Positions 9,792 to 19,800 of a DNA stretch of 64,000 nucleotides are shown here, in pieces. The translations under genes and the position numbers were made by a program. The stretch is from Bacteroidales bacterium (GTDB lineage Bacteria > Bacteroidota > Bacteroidia > Bacteroidales > UBA932): the NCBI GenBank assembly GCA_017398125.1, contig JAFQHE010000070.1, positions 62,001-126,000 of the forward strand. The letters run 5' to 3'. Under the pieces are notes generated by a model. It saw nothing but the letters and a program-made list of their open reading frames with translations, did not search any database and was not told the origin of the DNA. The first letter of the stretch is position 1; the number at the start of each line of letters is the position of its first letter.

Positions 9792-9864
9792 GTACCCGCA
9801 AGTGGAACGTTTTGCCCCCCTTACCACATTCTCCTGTCAATATCAGTAGTTCAGTTCCATATTG

Positions 9865-10344
9865 CTACTTCGGGTAGTTGTCAAAGGCAAACGGCAACAA
9901 TGCCGACACTGAATCCAGTACAATTGCCCCATTTGTACTTCCTATGACTATTTTTACAGGTGAACCGCTTTGCGATTGAGTTTCAGAGAGCACCTGACAA
10001 CATGCGCCGCACGGATATGTGAGTTGCGGGGTAATCCGACCGTTGTGTGATGCGACTATGGCAATAGCCCTGACTGGAACACCGGGATATTTAGAATGGG
10101 CATAAAAGAGTGCCGAACGTTCCGCACACATTCCGCTCGGATAGGCTGCATTCTCCTGATTTGCTGCAGAAATGATCTCTCCATTTGCCATTTCAACCGC
10201 CGCACCGACTGAAAAACCTGAATATGGCGAATATGACCCTGAAGTTGCCTCAATGGCCTTATTAAGGAGCAATTTCTCATCATGTGGCAATTCATCAATG
10301 CTTTTGTAAGATGTATAACTGATTTTGAGTTCTCTTTTTTCCAT
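9865..10344 (-). CDS. cdd: Cytidine deaminase
   Basis: A 159-aa homotetramer-type cytidine deaminase of pyrimidine salvage (cytidine/deoxycytidine to uridine/deoxyuridine). Zinc ligands and catalytic Glu are in the CAE motif (C73, E75) and PCGACC (C112, C115). The SPYSGFSVGAA segment near residue 39 is the usual substrate-binding start of the fold. Length is slightly over the 130-140 typical, with a short N-terminal extension. It is transcribed alone, divergent from the glucosaminidase gene. Confidence 0.93.
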   Translation of the reverse strand: MEKRELKISYTSYKSIDELPHDEKLLLNKAIEATSGSYSPYSGFSVGAAVEMANGEIISAANQENAAYPSGMCAERSALFYAHSKYPGVPVRAIAIVASHNGRITPQLTYPCGACCQVLSETQSQSGSPVKIVIGSTNGAIVLDSVSALLPFAFDNYPK

Positions 10345-10412
10345 ATATAACTCCTCCTTAAACTGAAATATGCGCCCTTTGCAGATGTTGATAACTTTAA
10401 TTTCAAGGGTAA

Positions 10413-10433
10413 CACAAAAATAGTAATTTTGTG
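10413..10433. promoter_or_regulatory. Palindromic divergent -7 elements between cdd and the glucosaminidase gene
   Basis: CAAAAATA (10415-10422, minus-strand TATTTTTG) and TAATTTTG (10424-10431, plus) are separated by one base inside a near-perfect palindrome, CACAAAA-ATAGTAA-TTTTGTG. Each fits TAnnTTTG. No -33 TTG is seen on either side at the usual distance, so this is a weaker call. Confidence 0.4.
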
Positions 10434-10468
10434 CAGATTTTAATAACTGCTACCGCCTGTTTACCGCA

Positions 10469-11569
10469 ATGAAGTGTTTTTTTAAGCCAACATATTTGTA
10501 TAGGATTGCATTCATATATGTTGTAACCTTTATCCTGCCATTTGGTTCAATGGCATTGGCACGCGAAATTTCCAGAAAAGAGTATATCCAACAATACAGC
10601 CACATTGCAATAAGGCAGATGAACCAGTATGGCATTCCTGCCAGTATAATTATGGCCCAGGCCTGCCTTGAGAGCGGTAACGGTAACTCCAGGCTCGCAG
10701 TAAAGGCCAATAACCACTTTGGCATCAAGTGCCATAACTGGAACGGCAAACGGATTTATCATAATGATGATGAGCGAGGCGAGTGCTTCAGAAAGTACAA
10801 CCATGCCGAAGATTCCTTTAAGGACCATTCTGAATTCTTGCGCAACGGCAGAAGATACCAGTCACTTTTTGACCTCAAAAGAACAGACTATAAAGCCTGG
10901 GCCCACGGACTCAAGGCTGCAGGCTATGCAACAAACCCCAAGTATGCACAATTGCTTATAGAGATTATTGAGAAGAATGAACTCTACAAACTTGACAGTG
11001 AGATTATATCCTACAAAGAGTCAAAGCAGCTGAAAAAAGAGCGGGCAAAAATTGACAAAGCCAACCGCAAGGCAGAAAAGGCAGCCAGAAAAGCAGAAAA
11101 GAGGGCAGCCAAGGCATCATCGGCCGGAGGAGATTACGGAATTGGCGTTGTATTGCCCACAGAAACTCCACAGATTGGAGATCCCGGTTCGGCAGTATGG
11201 GTAGAAAACAGTCCTTTATACAACTATACCCTTGACCGACAGATTTTTACTACCAACGGTCTGCAATACATCATTGCAAATGGTACTGAAACGTACCAGT
11301 CAATAGCCAAAGAATATAACCTTTTCACTAAAGAGTTATTGAAATTCAATGATTTGAGAAAGAGTGCCCCAATTCCGTCGGGAACAATAATATACCTTGA
11401 AGCCAAAAAGAATGAGGGTGAAAAGGCTGCTTACGTTGTTCAGGAGGGTGATACGATGTATGGCATTTCGCAGAAACTGGGGATTAAACTGCTCAAACTT
11501 TATGAACTCAACAATATGGAATATGGTTCTAAAGCAGAGGTGGGCACAATATTGAACCTCCAGAAGTAA
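10469..11569 (+). CDS. Exported glucosaminidase with LysM repeats
   Basis: A 366-aa protein with an N-terminal signal peptide (about residues 1-30), a glucosaminidase domain (about 32-165; motifs AQACLESGNGNSRLA and NNHFGIKC), a Lys/Ala-rich linker (about 180-215), and two LysM-type domains. The second LysM is clear (YVVQEGDTMYGISQKLG, about residues 320-363); the first (about 270-305) is weaker. Such enzymes cleave the glycan strand of peptidoglycan after N-acetylglucosamine, and LysM anchors them to the wall. It is followed by mltG, another glycan-strand enzyme, suggesting a joint role in peptidoglycan remodelling. Confidence 0.88.
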   Translation: MKCFFKPTYLYRIAFIYVVTFILPFGSMALAREISRKEYIQQYSHIAIRQMNQYGIPASIIMAQACLESGNGNSRLAVKANNHFGIKCHNWNGKRIYHNDDERGECFRKYNHAEDSFKDHSEFLRNGRRYQSLFDLKRTDYKAWAHGLKAAGYATNPKYAQLLIEIIEKNELYKLDSEIISYKESKQLKKERAKIDKANRKAEKAARKAEKRAAKASSAGGDYGIGVVLPTETPQIGDPGSAVWVENSPLYNYTLDRQIFTTNGLQYIIANGTETYQSIAKEYNLFTKELLKFNDLRKSAPIPSGTIIYLEAKKNEGEKAAYVVQEGDTMYGISQKLGIKLLKLYELNNMEYGSKAEVGTILNLQK

Positions 11570-11660
11570 TGCTATTCATCCATTTGGTTGGCAATTAGGA
11601 AAATTGAGCAAGAATGAAGAAAAACGCAACCAGGAATCCAATAGAAGGTAGCGATAAGCA

Positions 11661-11693
11661 ATAAGTAAGTAAGTAAGCAAGTAAGCAGTAAGT
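11661..11693 (+). repeat. TAAG tetranucleotide repeat just before the mltG start
   Basis: Repeats of TAAG with CAAG and CAG variants run right up to the ATG of mltG at 11694, in the place of the ribosome-binding site. There are about seven near-identical units. Confidence 0.6.
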
Positions 11694-12758
11694 ATGAAGA
11701 ATAAGAAACAGACAGAGGATAAAGGAAACAGCAAACAATACAAAAAAAAGTTGGTCAAGTGGTTTACAGCAGGCGCATTGATTGTGGTATGCCTTGCTGC
11801 TATTATCTTATATAACACATACACAACAAGATACAAAAGCAATGTTCAAGAAAAATTTACTTTGCACATCACTCCGCAAACAACCTACGCATCTCTTGTG
11901 GATACACTTGACAAATACCTGTCAGATATAAAAACCTTTGAAAGGACATTTGCCAAGGAAAACCCTCAGCAGAAACTGCAGACTGGCAGATACGTTTTCA
12001 AAAGCGGAACTAACAATCTTGAAATCACACGTGCGATACGCAACGGATGGCAGACGCCATACAGGCTAACACTGAGCGGAAACATAAGGGGGACAGAGAA
12101 ATTGGCATCTATATTGGGCAAGCGTCTAATGACCGATTCACTTGACTTCATTACTTACTTCAACGACCCTGAGACTTGGTCAAAATATGGCCTCACCAAA
12201 GAGACATTCATCTCTCTATTCATTCCTAACACCTACGAAATCTATTGGAACTCCAATCCTGAACAGTTTACAAAGAGGATGGCAAAGGAGCACTCAAAAT
12301 TCTGGAATGAGGAGCGCAGCGCAAAGGCCAAAGAACTCGGACTCAGCAAAGAGGAGGTTTCAACTTTGGCCTCAATAGTGTGCGAGGAGAGCAACTACGG
12401 TCCTGAACTTCCTGCAATTGCAGGGGTATATCTCAACAGGCTCAGACGAGGAATGAAACTTGATGCCGATCCTACCGTAAAATACGCCCTAAATGACCCC
12501 ACAATAAAGAGAATACTTTTCAAACATCTGAAAGTTGACTCACCATACAACACATACAAACACCCCGGACTTCCTCCTGGCCCAATCACAATTCCAAGCA
12601 CCAGAGGCATAGATGCAGTTCTCAACTATGAGAGGCACAACTATCTCTATTTCTGTGCAAATGCCAATCTCGACGGCACCCACAAATTTGCCTCTACCCT
12701 ATCGGAACATAACCGCAATGCCAAGGCATACCAGAGGGCAATAAGCCGAAAAAAATAA
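11694..12758 (+). CDS. mltG: Endolytic murein transglycosylase MltG
   Basis: A 354-aa YceG/MltG-family lytic transglycosylase, membrane-anchored by one segment (about residues 22-41), that cuts nascent glycan strands and is thought to set their length. A LysM-like subdomain (about 55-125) precedes the catalytic domain. The active-site stretch is ASIVCEESN (227-235) followed by GVYLNRLRRGMKLDADPT. Most relatives have Glu where this protein has Cys230 (ASIVEKET or ASIVEEET), while Glu232 is kept. No Shine-Dalgarno is visible; a TAAG repeat occupies that place. It converges on the LysO gene with a 13-nt gap. Confidence 0.88.
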   Translation: MKNKKQTEDKGNSKQYKKKLVKWFTAGALIVVCLAAIILYNTYTTRYKSNVQEKFTLHITPQTTYASLVDTLDKYLSDIKTFERTFAKENPQQKLQTGRYVFKSGTNNLEITRAIRNGWQTPYRLTLSGNIRGTEKLASILGKRLMTDSLDFITYFNDPETWSKYGLTKETFISLFIPNTYEIYWNSNPEQFTKRMAKEHSKFWNEERSAKAKELGLSKEEVSTLASIVCEESNYGPELPAIAGVYLNRLRRGMKLDADPTVKYALNDPTIKRILFKHLKVDSPYNTYKHPGLPPGPITIPSTRGIDAVLNYERHNYLYFCANANLDGTHKFASTLSEHNRNAKAYQRAISRKK

Positions 12759-12771
12759 CGGCAAGTCTCCA

Positions 12772-13758
12772 CTATTGGAGAGAAAGGAAAAGTGTAAGGA
12801 AAAACGGAACGGAAAAATCCACGACAATTCCATGGTATATTGACAACGGCACAAACCGGTTGCCGCAACTCTTCTGTATTGCAGGAAGGGTTGTATCCAT
12901 TGATGTTGCACCACCCGAAGATATTGGTGCAAGTTTGCCAAAGAACTTTACCATTAATGGTGCAAAAATTATGGTAATCAGTTCCCGGATGATGTTCGCA
13001 GCCAGTGCTATGGTACCAAGTTCAGCACCTCTTGCCTCATTAAGAAAAATACTTGACAATGAATAGTATCCGAATCCGCTGCCAACTGAAAGGGCATCAA
13101 GCAGAGATATTCCGCCATTACAAAGGGCAAGAAAAGCATAAGCGGCAACTGCTCCGGCAAAGGTACCGAGCATTGTAAAAAATGGCAAAAAGAGAACTCT
13201 TTTAGGCTGTGATTTTATGGTGGAGACAATTGTCGGATCAAGCCCAAGGTTCATTCCAACAAGGAACATAAGAAGGTACAGAACAATTTTTGAGCATCCG
13301 GCAATCTCATGGCCATAAGGCATCAGATCAAACATTGCCAGAACAAGCCCTACTGCAAACGCTCCTATAATCATAATGGTACCACTCCAAGCACCTCCTA
13401 TATTATTAAGATCTGAATTTTCATATTGAACACCTGCATCATTTTTACAATCGGCAACCTTGTCTACATCATCAAATTCTGCGTTTTTTTCTAACTGATT
13501 CTTCAAGACATAACTATACAACACTTTGGCTGCCAGACAACTCCCCAATACAACAGAGACCGCAATAATAAGTGATACCATTCCAATTGATGCAAATTTT
13601 GAAATCAGATTATCATTATACCCCAACTCTAGTCCCAAAATAAAGAGCAGCAGGCATATCGCGGCCATCAGAAGTACCGAAACGGAGATTTTTGCAACCT
13701 TTAAAAGCAAACGCCCTACAAAGATCCCCACAAACATGAGTCCTAAAGCAAAATACAT
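12772..13758 (-). CDS. LysO-family exporter (DUF340 membrane protein)
   Basis: A 328-aa integral membrane protein with about eight to ten hydrophobic segments and a polar linker near residues 90-120. It resembles LysO (YbjE), the lysine exporter of E. coli, through the conserved glycine-rich segments LLMFLVGMNLGLDPT and SVGSGFGYYSLSSIFL. The second half is the best conserved. It is a single gene lying tail-to-tail with mltG and divergent from the dipeptidase. Lysine as substrate is inferred from the family only. Confidence 0.75.
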   Translation of the reverse strand: MYFALGLMFVGIFVGRLLLKVAKISVSVLLMAAICLLLFILGLELGYNDNLISKFASIGMVSLIIAVSVVLGSCLAAKVLYSYVLKNQLEKNAEFDDVDKVADCKNDAGVQYENSDLNNIGGAWSGTIMIIGAFAVGLVLAMFDLMPYGHEIAGCSKIVLYLLMFLVGMNLGLDPTIVSTIKSQPKRVLFLPFFTMLGTFAGAVAAYAFLALCNGGISLLDALSVGSGFGYYSLSSIFLNEARGAELGTIALAANIIRELITIIFAPLMVKFFGKLAPISSGGATSMDTTLPAIQKSCGNRFVPLSIYHGIVVDFSVPFFLTLFLSLQ

Positions 13759-13945
13759 ACAATGTTGACTTTATGAGCAAACAATTTTAATTTTCTTGTG
13801 TAAAGATACGGCATTATTTGTTTATATTTGTACTCGTCACAACTGAATGGTCCGTTTCATCAAACGGCAGAGACAAAACTTTGCCCAACACAGAAATATA
13901 GAACAGCACAATCATATAAAAGCAAACAACTAAAATCAGATAATC

Positions 13946-15622
13946 ATGAATCTTAAAAAGAGTTTATCAGCAATTGTCTGCGCCCTATTCGCAATAGGTA
14001 TGCAGGCCCAACAGCCGGTAGCCTTCAATCCATACGATGAGAATGAAGCTGAAAGCTGTACATCAATCATGGTTGGTAAAAAAGCAAGTTCCGACGGTTC
14101 TGTAATGACTGCCCATACCTGTGATTCAAACTACAGGACCTGGCTCACAATGGAGAAACGCAAAAAATACCAAGCCGGAGACACTCAGCCTATCTACACC
14201 GGAGCACTCCACACAGAGGAGCCTCACGACATACGCGGCAAAGTTGAAAAGGGGAGAATTCCTGCAATTGACGGCGAGACCTTCGCATTTTTGAATGTGG
14301 CATATCCATGTCTCAATGAAAAACAGCTGGCAATGGGAGAAACCACAACTGTTGGCAAAAGGTCGCTGAAAGATACAAACGGTCTGTTCCTTATTGAAGA
14401 ACTCGAACGTATTGCTTTGGAAAGATGCTCAACAGCACGTGATGCCATAAGGCTTATTGGAGCACTTGCTGAGGAGTACGGTTATGGAGACAACGGTGAG
14501 TGCCTTACAATTGCAGACAAGAATGAGGTGTGGCATTTTGAGATTTATGGAACAAACTTTGAAAAGAAGGATGCACCTGCCGAGAAAGGCAAAAAGAAGA
14601 AACCTTCAAAATTTGACAAGCCGGGCGCACTTTGGGTAGCACAGCGCATTCCCGATGACCATGTTGGCGTATCAGCAAACATACCGAGAATAGGAGTTGT
14701 TGACTTTAATGATCCCGACAATTTCATGTATGCCTCTGACCTCAAGGAGAGAACAATCCATATGGGCCTTTGGGACGGCACAAGTGAATTCAAATTCTAC
14801 AAGATGGTATCAGATGAGGCAAAACCTTTCAGCGTGCGTGAATACTTCATATTCAACACCCTGGCTCCATCACTCGGTCTCAAATACGATGCCGATGAAC
14901 TGCCGTTTTCAGTCAAGCCCGACAAAAAAGTAACACCGGAAGATATGTTCGCGCTATACCGCCAGACTTATGACGGAACTGAATTTGACCAGGTACAGGG
15001 AATGGATGTTGTAGTTGACAGAAGAGTAAGGCAACACAACGGAGAGTATATAAATTTCAAAGACACAGTTTGTCCGGTTTCTACCTTCATGCCAAATGAC
15101 TTGAGAGCACTGTTCAACCAGATCAAACCGGGGGTTGCTCCAAGATTCCGCACAATCGCTGTAATCCAATGCTCATACTCCCATATTATCCAATTGAGAG
15201 ACTGGTTACCTGATGAAATTGGTGGAGTTGCATACTTCGCATTTGACAATCCGGCCCAGACCCCACGCTCCCCTATCTATTGCGGCTCTACAGAACTGCC
15301 TAAAGGATTCGACGTCTGCGGACAGCACCGTTACAGGGAAGATGCAGCAGTCTGGTCATACAGGGAGTCAAACAGAATTGCCACAATAAACTGGGACAAG
15401 ACCAGACATCTTCTTGAACCTAAAGTTCTTGATTATGAAAAAATAATGATGGAAGAGTGCAAGAAGGTCGAAGCCGAGGCAAACGAACTTATCAAAGCAG
15501 GCAAAAAAGATGAGGCTATTGCAATGCTTAATGAGTTCACCCGCAGATTTGAGGCCTCTACCAGAAGTACTTGGGAAGAGCTTAAAGCTGACCTATGGTC
15601 AATTTTTGCAAGAGGCATGTAA
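13946..15622 (+). CDS. Exported dipeptidase, peptidase family C69
   Basis: A 558-aa N-terminal-nucleophile hydrolase of the C69/U34 (PepD) family. A signal peptide (about 1-21, ending MQAQ) and a short propeptide precede the likely nucleophile C38 (ESCTSIMVGKKAS-DGSV), which would be exposed by self-processing. RYREDAAVWSYRESNRIA is a conserved C-terminal block. A Lys-rich loop (about 212-223) is inserted. A TATATTTG element at 13823-13830 may be its promoter, though the -33 spacing is poor. A strong terminator follows. It probably degrades dipeptides in the periplasm. Confidence 0.85.
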   Translation: MNLKKSLSAIVCALFAIGMQAQQPVAFNPYDENEAESCTSIMVGKKASSDGSVMTAHTCDSNYRTWLTMEKRKKYQAGDTQPIYTGALHTEEPHDIRGKVEKGRIPAIDGETFAFLNVAYPCLNEKQLAMGETTTVGKRSLKDTNGLFLIEELERIALERCSTARDAIRLIGALAEEYGYGDNGECLTIADKNEVWHFEIYGTNFEKKDAPAEKGKKKKPSKFDKPGALWVAQRIPDDHVGVSANIPRIGVVDFNDPDNFMYASDLKERTIHMGLWDGTSEFKFYKMVSDEAKPFSVREYFIFNTLAPSLGLKYDADELPFSVKPDKKVTPEDMFALYRQTYDGTEFDQVQGMDVVVDRRVRQHNGEYINFKDTVCPVSTFMPNDLRALFNQIKPGVAPRFRTIAVIQCSYSHIIQLRDWLPDEIGGVAYFAFDNPAQTPRSPIYCGSTELPKGFDVCGQHRYREDAAVWSYRESNRIATINWDKTRHLLEPKVLDYEKIMMEECKKVEAEANELIKAGKKDEAIAMLNEFTRRFEASTRSTWEELKADLWSIFARGM

Positions 15623-15695
15623 AACTGACTCAAAAAGTATTTTTCTGAAGGAAAGATATTTACAAAAAATAATATATTTTTTACATAGATTTTAC

Positions 15696-15728
15696 AAGGA
15701 GGTTTATTGCAAAAACCTCCTTTTTTTA
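15696..15728 (+). terminator. Intrinsic terminator after the dipeptidase gene
   Basis: AAGGAGGTTT (15696-15705) pairs perfectly with AAACCTCCTT (15713-15722) over a short loop, followed by a T-run. The loop contains the TTG of the carAB promoter, so terminator and next promoter overlap. Confidence 0.85.
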
Positions 15729-15737
15729 TTACTTTTG
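15707..15737 (+). promoter_or_regulatory. carAB promoter
   Basis: TTG (15707-15709) and TACTTTTG (15730-15737) are 20 nt apart; transcription would start near 15743, about 37 nt before carA. Confidence 0.65.
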
Positions 15738-15779
15738 CCCAATTTTGTAAACTTCGTAAATTTCATACTTCATACAAAG

Positions 15780-16853
15780 ATGCAATCAAATAAAAAAGTT
15801 AAGCTTATTCTGGAAAATGGCCTTGAGTTTGAAGGCTATTCTTTCGGTTACGACCAACCTGCAAATGGCGAAGTTGTTTTCAGCACAGCAATGGTAGGAT
15901 ACCCTGAAACACTTACAGATCCCTCTTATTCCGGACAGATTCTGGTATCTACATATCCTATCCTTGGAAACTATGGTGTACCATCAGATGAAAAAGAGAA
16001 CGGTATTGAGAAATTCTTTGAATCTGGAAAGATCCACGTAAAAGCACTGGTTATAACAGACTACTCATTCAATTACAGTCACTGGAATGCGGCAAAGAGC
16101 CTTGATGAGTGGCTGAAAGAGGAGAAAATACCCGGCATTTACGGTGTTGATACAAGAGAACTTACAAAAACACTTAGAGAGAACGGTTCAATGTTGGGCA
16201 GAATTGTTCCAGAAGGGGCATCTGCAGATTTCCCTGTCGAGGATCCAAACAAAGAGAACTGTGTTGCCAAAGTCAGTTGCAGCGAAGTTATAAGATATGG
16301 CAACGGCGATAAAAAGGTTGTACTTATTGATTGCGGAACAAGAAACAGCATTATCCGCTGGCTTCTTGGCAACGGTGTTGAAGTGATAAGAGTTCCTTGG
16401 AACTACAATTTCAACGAGTTGGAGTATGACGGACTATGTATATCCAATGGTCCTGGTGACCCTAACTTCTGCACTGAGACCGTTAAGAATATTGAAATTG
16501 CCATGGGTAAAGGCAAACCTGTATGCGGTGTGTGCATGGGTAACCAGTTGCTCGCGCTTGCAGCCGGAGCAAAAGTTTTCAAATTGAAATATGGACATAG
16601 AGGCCACAACCAACCGGTAAGAATGTCCAATACCACAAGCTGCTTCATTACCTCTCAGAACCACGGCTACGCAGTTGACGTTGAGTCTCTTCCTCAAGAC
16701 TGGGAGCCTCTGTTCGTAAATATGAATGACAACACATGTGAAGGTATCAGACACAAGAGCAAGCCATTCTTCTCTGCACAGTTCAATCCACAGGCAGCAG
16801 CTGTTTCACCAGTGACAAACCAAATATTTGATGAATTCTTTAAAATGTTGTAA
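15780..16853 (+). CDS. carA: Carbamoyl-phosphate synthase small subunit with altered glutaminase triad
   Basis: A 357-aa small subunit that normally hydrolyses glutamine and feeds ammonia to CarB for arginine and pyrimidine synthesis. The N-terminal CPSase domain starts KVKLILENGLEFEGYSFG; the class I amidotransferase domain has the nucleophile C252 in VCGVCMGNQL. The normal FHPE block with the catalytic His and Glu reads FNPQ here (N336, Q338; codons aat and cag at 16785-16793). Two triad residues are thus replaced. The start is ATG 15780, since it aligns with the family N-terminus; an upstream in-frame ATG at 15510 lies inside the dipeptidase gene. carB begins 4 nt after the stop. Confidence 0.9.
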   Translation: MQSNKKVKLILENGLEFEGYSFGYDQPANGEVVFSTAMVGYPETLTDPSYSGQILVSTYPILGNYGVPSDEKENGIEKFFESGKIHVKALVITDYSFNYSHWNAAKSLDEWLKEEKIPGIYGVDTRELTKTLRENGSMLGRIVPEGASADFPVEDPNKENCVAKVSCSEVIRYGNGDKKVVLIDCGTRNSIIRWLLGNGVEVIRVPWNYNFNELEYDGLCISNGPGDPNFCTETVKNIEIAMGKGKPVCGVCMGNQLLALAAGAKVFKLKYGHRGHNQPVRMSNTTSCFITSQNHGYAVDVESLPQDWEPLFVNMNDNTCEGIRHKSKPFFSAQFNPQAAAVSPVTNQIFDEFFKML

Positions 16854-16857
16854 TACA

Positions 16858-19800
16858 ATGGGTAAAATTTCAAAAGTACTTCTATTGGGATCTGGCGCGC
16901 TAAAGATTGGCGAAGCCGGTGAGTTTGACTATTCTGGTTCTCAGGCATTGAAAGCAATGCGTGAAGAGGGAATAGAGACTGTTCTTATCAACCCTAATAT
17001 TGCAACTGTCCAGACGTCAGAAGGAATTGCAGACAAAATATACTTCTTGCCCGTTACCCCATACTTCGTGGAGGAGGTTATAAAGAAGGAGCAGCCACAA
17101 GGTATACTTTTGGCATTCGGTGGCCAGACAGCCCTCAACTGCGGTGTTGAGCTCTATAAGAGCGGCATATTGGAGAAATATGACCTACAGGTTCTCGGCA
17201 CACCGGTCCAGGCTATCATGGATACCGAAGACAGGGATCTTTTCATCAGAAAACTTGACGAGATAGATGTAAAGACAATCAAGAGCCACGCTGTAGAGAA
17301 TATTGAAGATGCACTTCAGGCCGCTGAGGATTTGGGCTACCCTGTAATCATACGTGCCGCATACGCACTTGGAGGATTGGGCAGCGGCTTCTGCAACAAC
17401 AGGGAAGAGCTCATCAAACTTGCAGAGAAATCATTCACATTCTCGCCGCAGGTTCTTGTGGAGAAATCATTGAAAGGATGGAAAGAGATTGAGTTTGAGG
17501 TTGTAAGAGACAAATATGACAACTGTATCACAGTTTGTAACATGGAGAACTTTGACCCTCTTGGCATCCATACCGGAGAGAGTATCGTTGTTGCTCCGTG
17601 CCAGACTCTTACTGACCATGAGATCAACAAATTGAGAAGCATTGCAATCAGAATTGTAAAACATATAGGCATTGTAGGTGAGTGTAACGTACAATATGCT
17701 TTTGACCTTGTTTCAGAGGATTATAGGGTAATTGAGGTAAATGCCCGCTTGAGCCGTTCATCTGCACTTGCATCAAAAGCAACAGGCTACCCTCTTGCTT
17801 TCGTAGCAGCAAAACTTGGCTTGGGCTATGGTCTGTTTGAGTTGAAGAACTCTGTTACACGAAATACACCAGCCATGTTTGAGCCGGCTCTTGACTATGT
17901 GGTATGTAAGATTCCTCGTTGGGACTTGTCAAAATTCCAGGGTGTAAGCCGTGAGATCGGCAGTAGCATGAAGAGTGTGGGTGAAGTTATGGCAATCGGC
18001 CGAACATTTGAGGAGACTATCCAGAAGGGTCTCAGAATGATTGGCCAGGGAGCACATGGTTTCACCGCCAACAGAGACATCAAAGTTGATGATATTGACA
18101 AAGCTTTGAGAGAGCCGACCGACAACCGTATTTTCGTAATTTCAAAAGCTTTCAAGGCCGGGTACACAGTTGACCAGATCCATGAGCTCACAAAGATCGA
18201 CAAATGGTTCCTACATAAACTTTATGGTCTGATTCTTACAGACAAGGAGTTGTCGGGATACGAAAAGATAGATGATGTGCCATATGAGCTTGTAAAGAAG
18301 GCAAAACGTCAGGGATTCTCTGATTTCCAGATTGGAAGACTTGTTTACAAAGACACCATCGACACTGATCTGTACTTGAAAGTTGTAAGGGATTACAGAA
18401 AGAAATTCAACATTTTCCCTGTAGTAAAACAGATAGACACATTGGCTGCAGAGTATCCTGCCATGACCAATTATCTATACTTGACATACAACGGCATAAA
18501 GCATGACATTGATTACACAAATGACAAAAAATCAATCATTGTGCTTGGCTCAGGTGCATACAGGATTGGTAGTTCAGTAGAGTTTGACTGGTGTAGTGTA
18601 AATGCCTTAAAGACCATCCAGAACTGCGGATGGAGAGGCGTAATGATCAACTACAACCCGGAGACTGTATCTACAGACTACGACATGTGCGACAGATTGT
18701 ATTTTGATGAGCTCACCTTTGAGAGGGTGATGGATATTTACGACCTTGAGCAGCCTCATGGAGTTGTTGTATCTGTAGGTGGCCAGATTCCTAACAACCT
18801 TGCTTTGAAACTTGACAATGCCAATGTGCCAATCATGGGTACATCTGCCGAGTCAATTGACAATGCAGAGGACAGACACCGCTTCTCTTCAATGTTGGAT
18901 AACCTTGGCATTGACCAGCCACGCTGGAAAGAGCTTTCAACAATGTCTGATGTATATGACTTTGTAGATAATGTAGGCTTCCCTGTTCTTGTAAGACCAT
19001 CATACGTGCTTTCAGGTGCTGCAATGAACGTATGTTCAAACAAAACTGAGCTTGAGCAGTTCCTACAATTGGCTGCAAACGTGTCAAAGAAACATCCTGT
19101 TGTTGTAAGTGAGTTCATCCAAGGAGCAAAAGAGATTGAGTTTGATGCTGTTGCAAAGAACGGAGAGGTTTTGGCATACGCAATTTCAGAGCACATTGAG
19201 TTTGCAGGTGTGCACTCAGGAGATGCAACTATCCAGTTCCCTCCTCAAAAGATTTATCTGGAAACAGCAAGAAGAATCAAGAAAATTGCAAGAAAGATTG
19301 CTGAAGCTTTGAAGATTTCAGGTCCTTTCAACATACAGTTCCTTGCAAAAGATAACGACATTAAGGTAATCGAGTGCAACTTGAGGGCATCAAGAAGCTT
19401 CCCATTTGTATCAAAGGTTCTTAGAATCAACCTGATTGAACTTGCAACCAAAGTTATGATCGGAGAGCCGGTTGAGGCACCTAACAAGAGCGCATTTGAT
19501 TTGGATTACGTTGGTGTCAAGGCTTCGCAGTTCTCATTCTCAAGACTTCAGAAAGCCGACCCTGTTCTTGGTGTTGATATGGCTTCAACAGGTGAGGTAG
19601 GATGTATTGGTGATGATTCAAACGAGGCTATCCTCAAATCAATGCTATCTGTGGGTTATAAGATTCCTAAGAAGAACATCCTTATGTCAACCGGTAGCGC
19701 AAAACAGAAAGCGGAGCTTTTGAATGCTGCAAAGACATTAACAAAGAATGGCTATAACATCTATGCAACAGGAGGTTCATTCAGATACTTGGTAGAGAAC

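Noticed and set aside
15510..15779. An extended N-terminus for CarA from the ATG at 15510
   Set aside because: It would run through the dipeptidase gene, the terminator and the carAB promoter; the family N-terminus starts at 15780.
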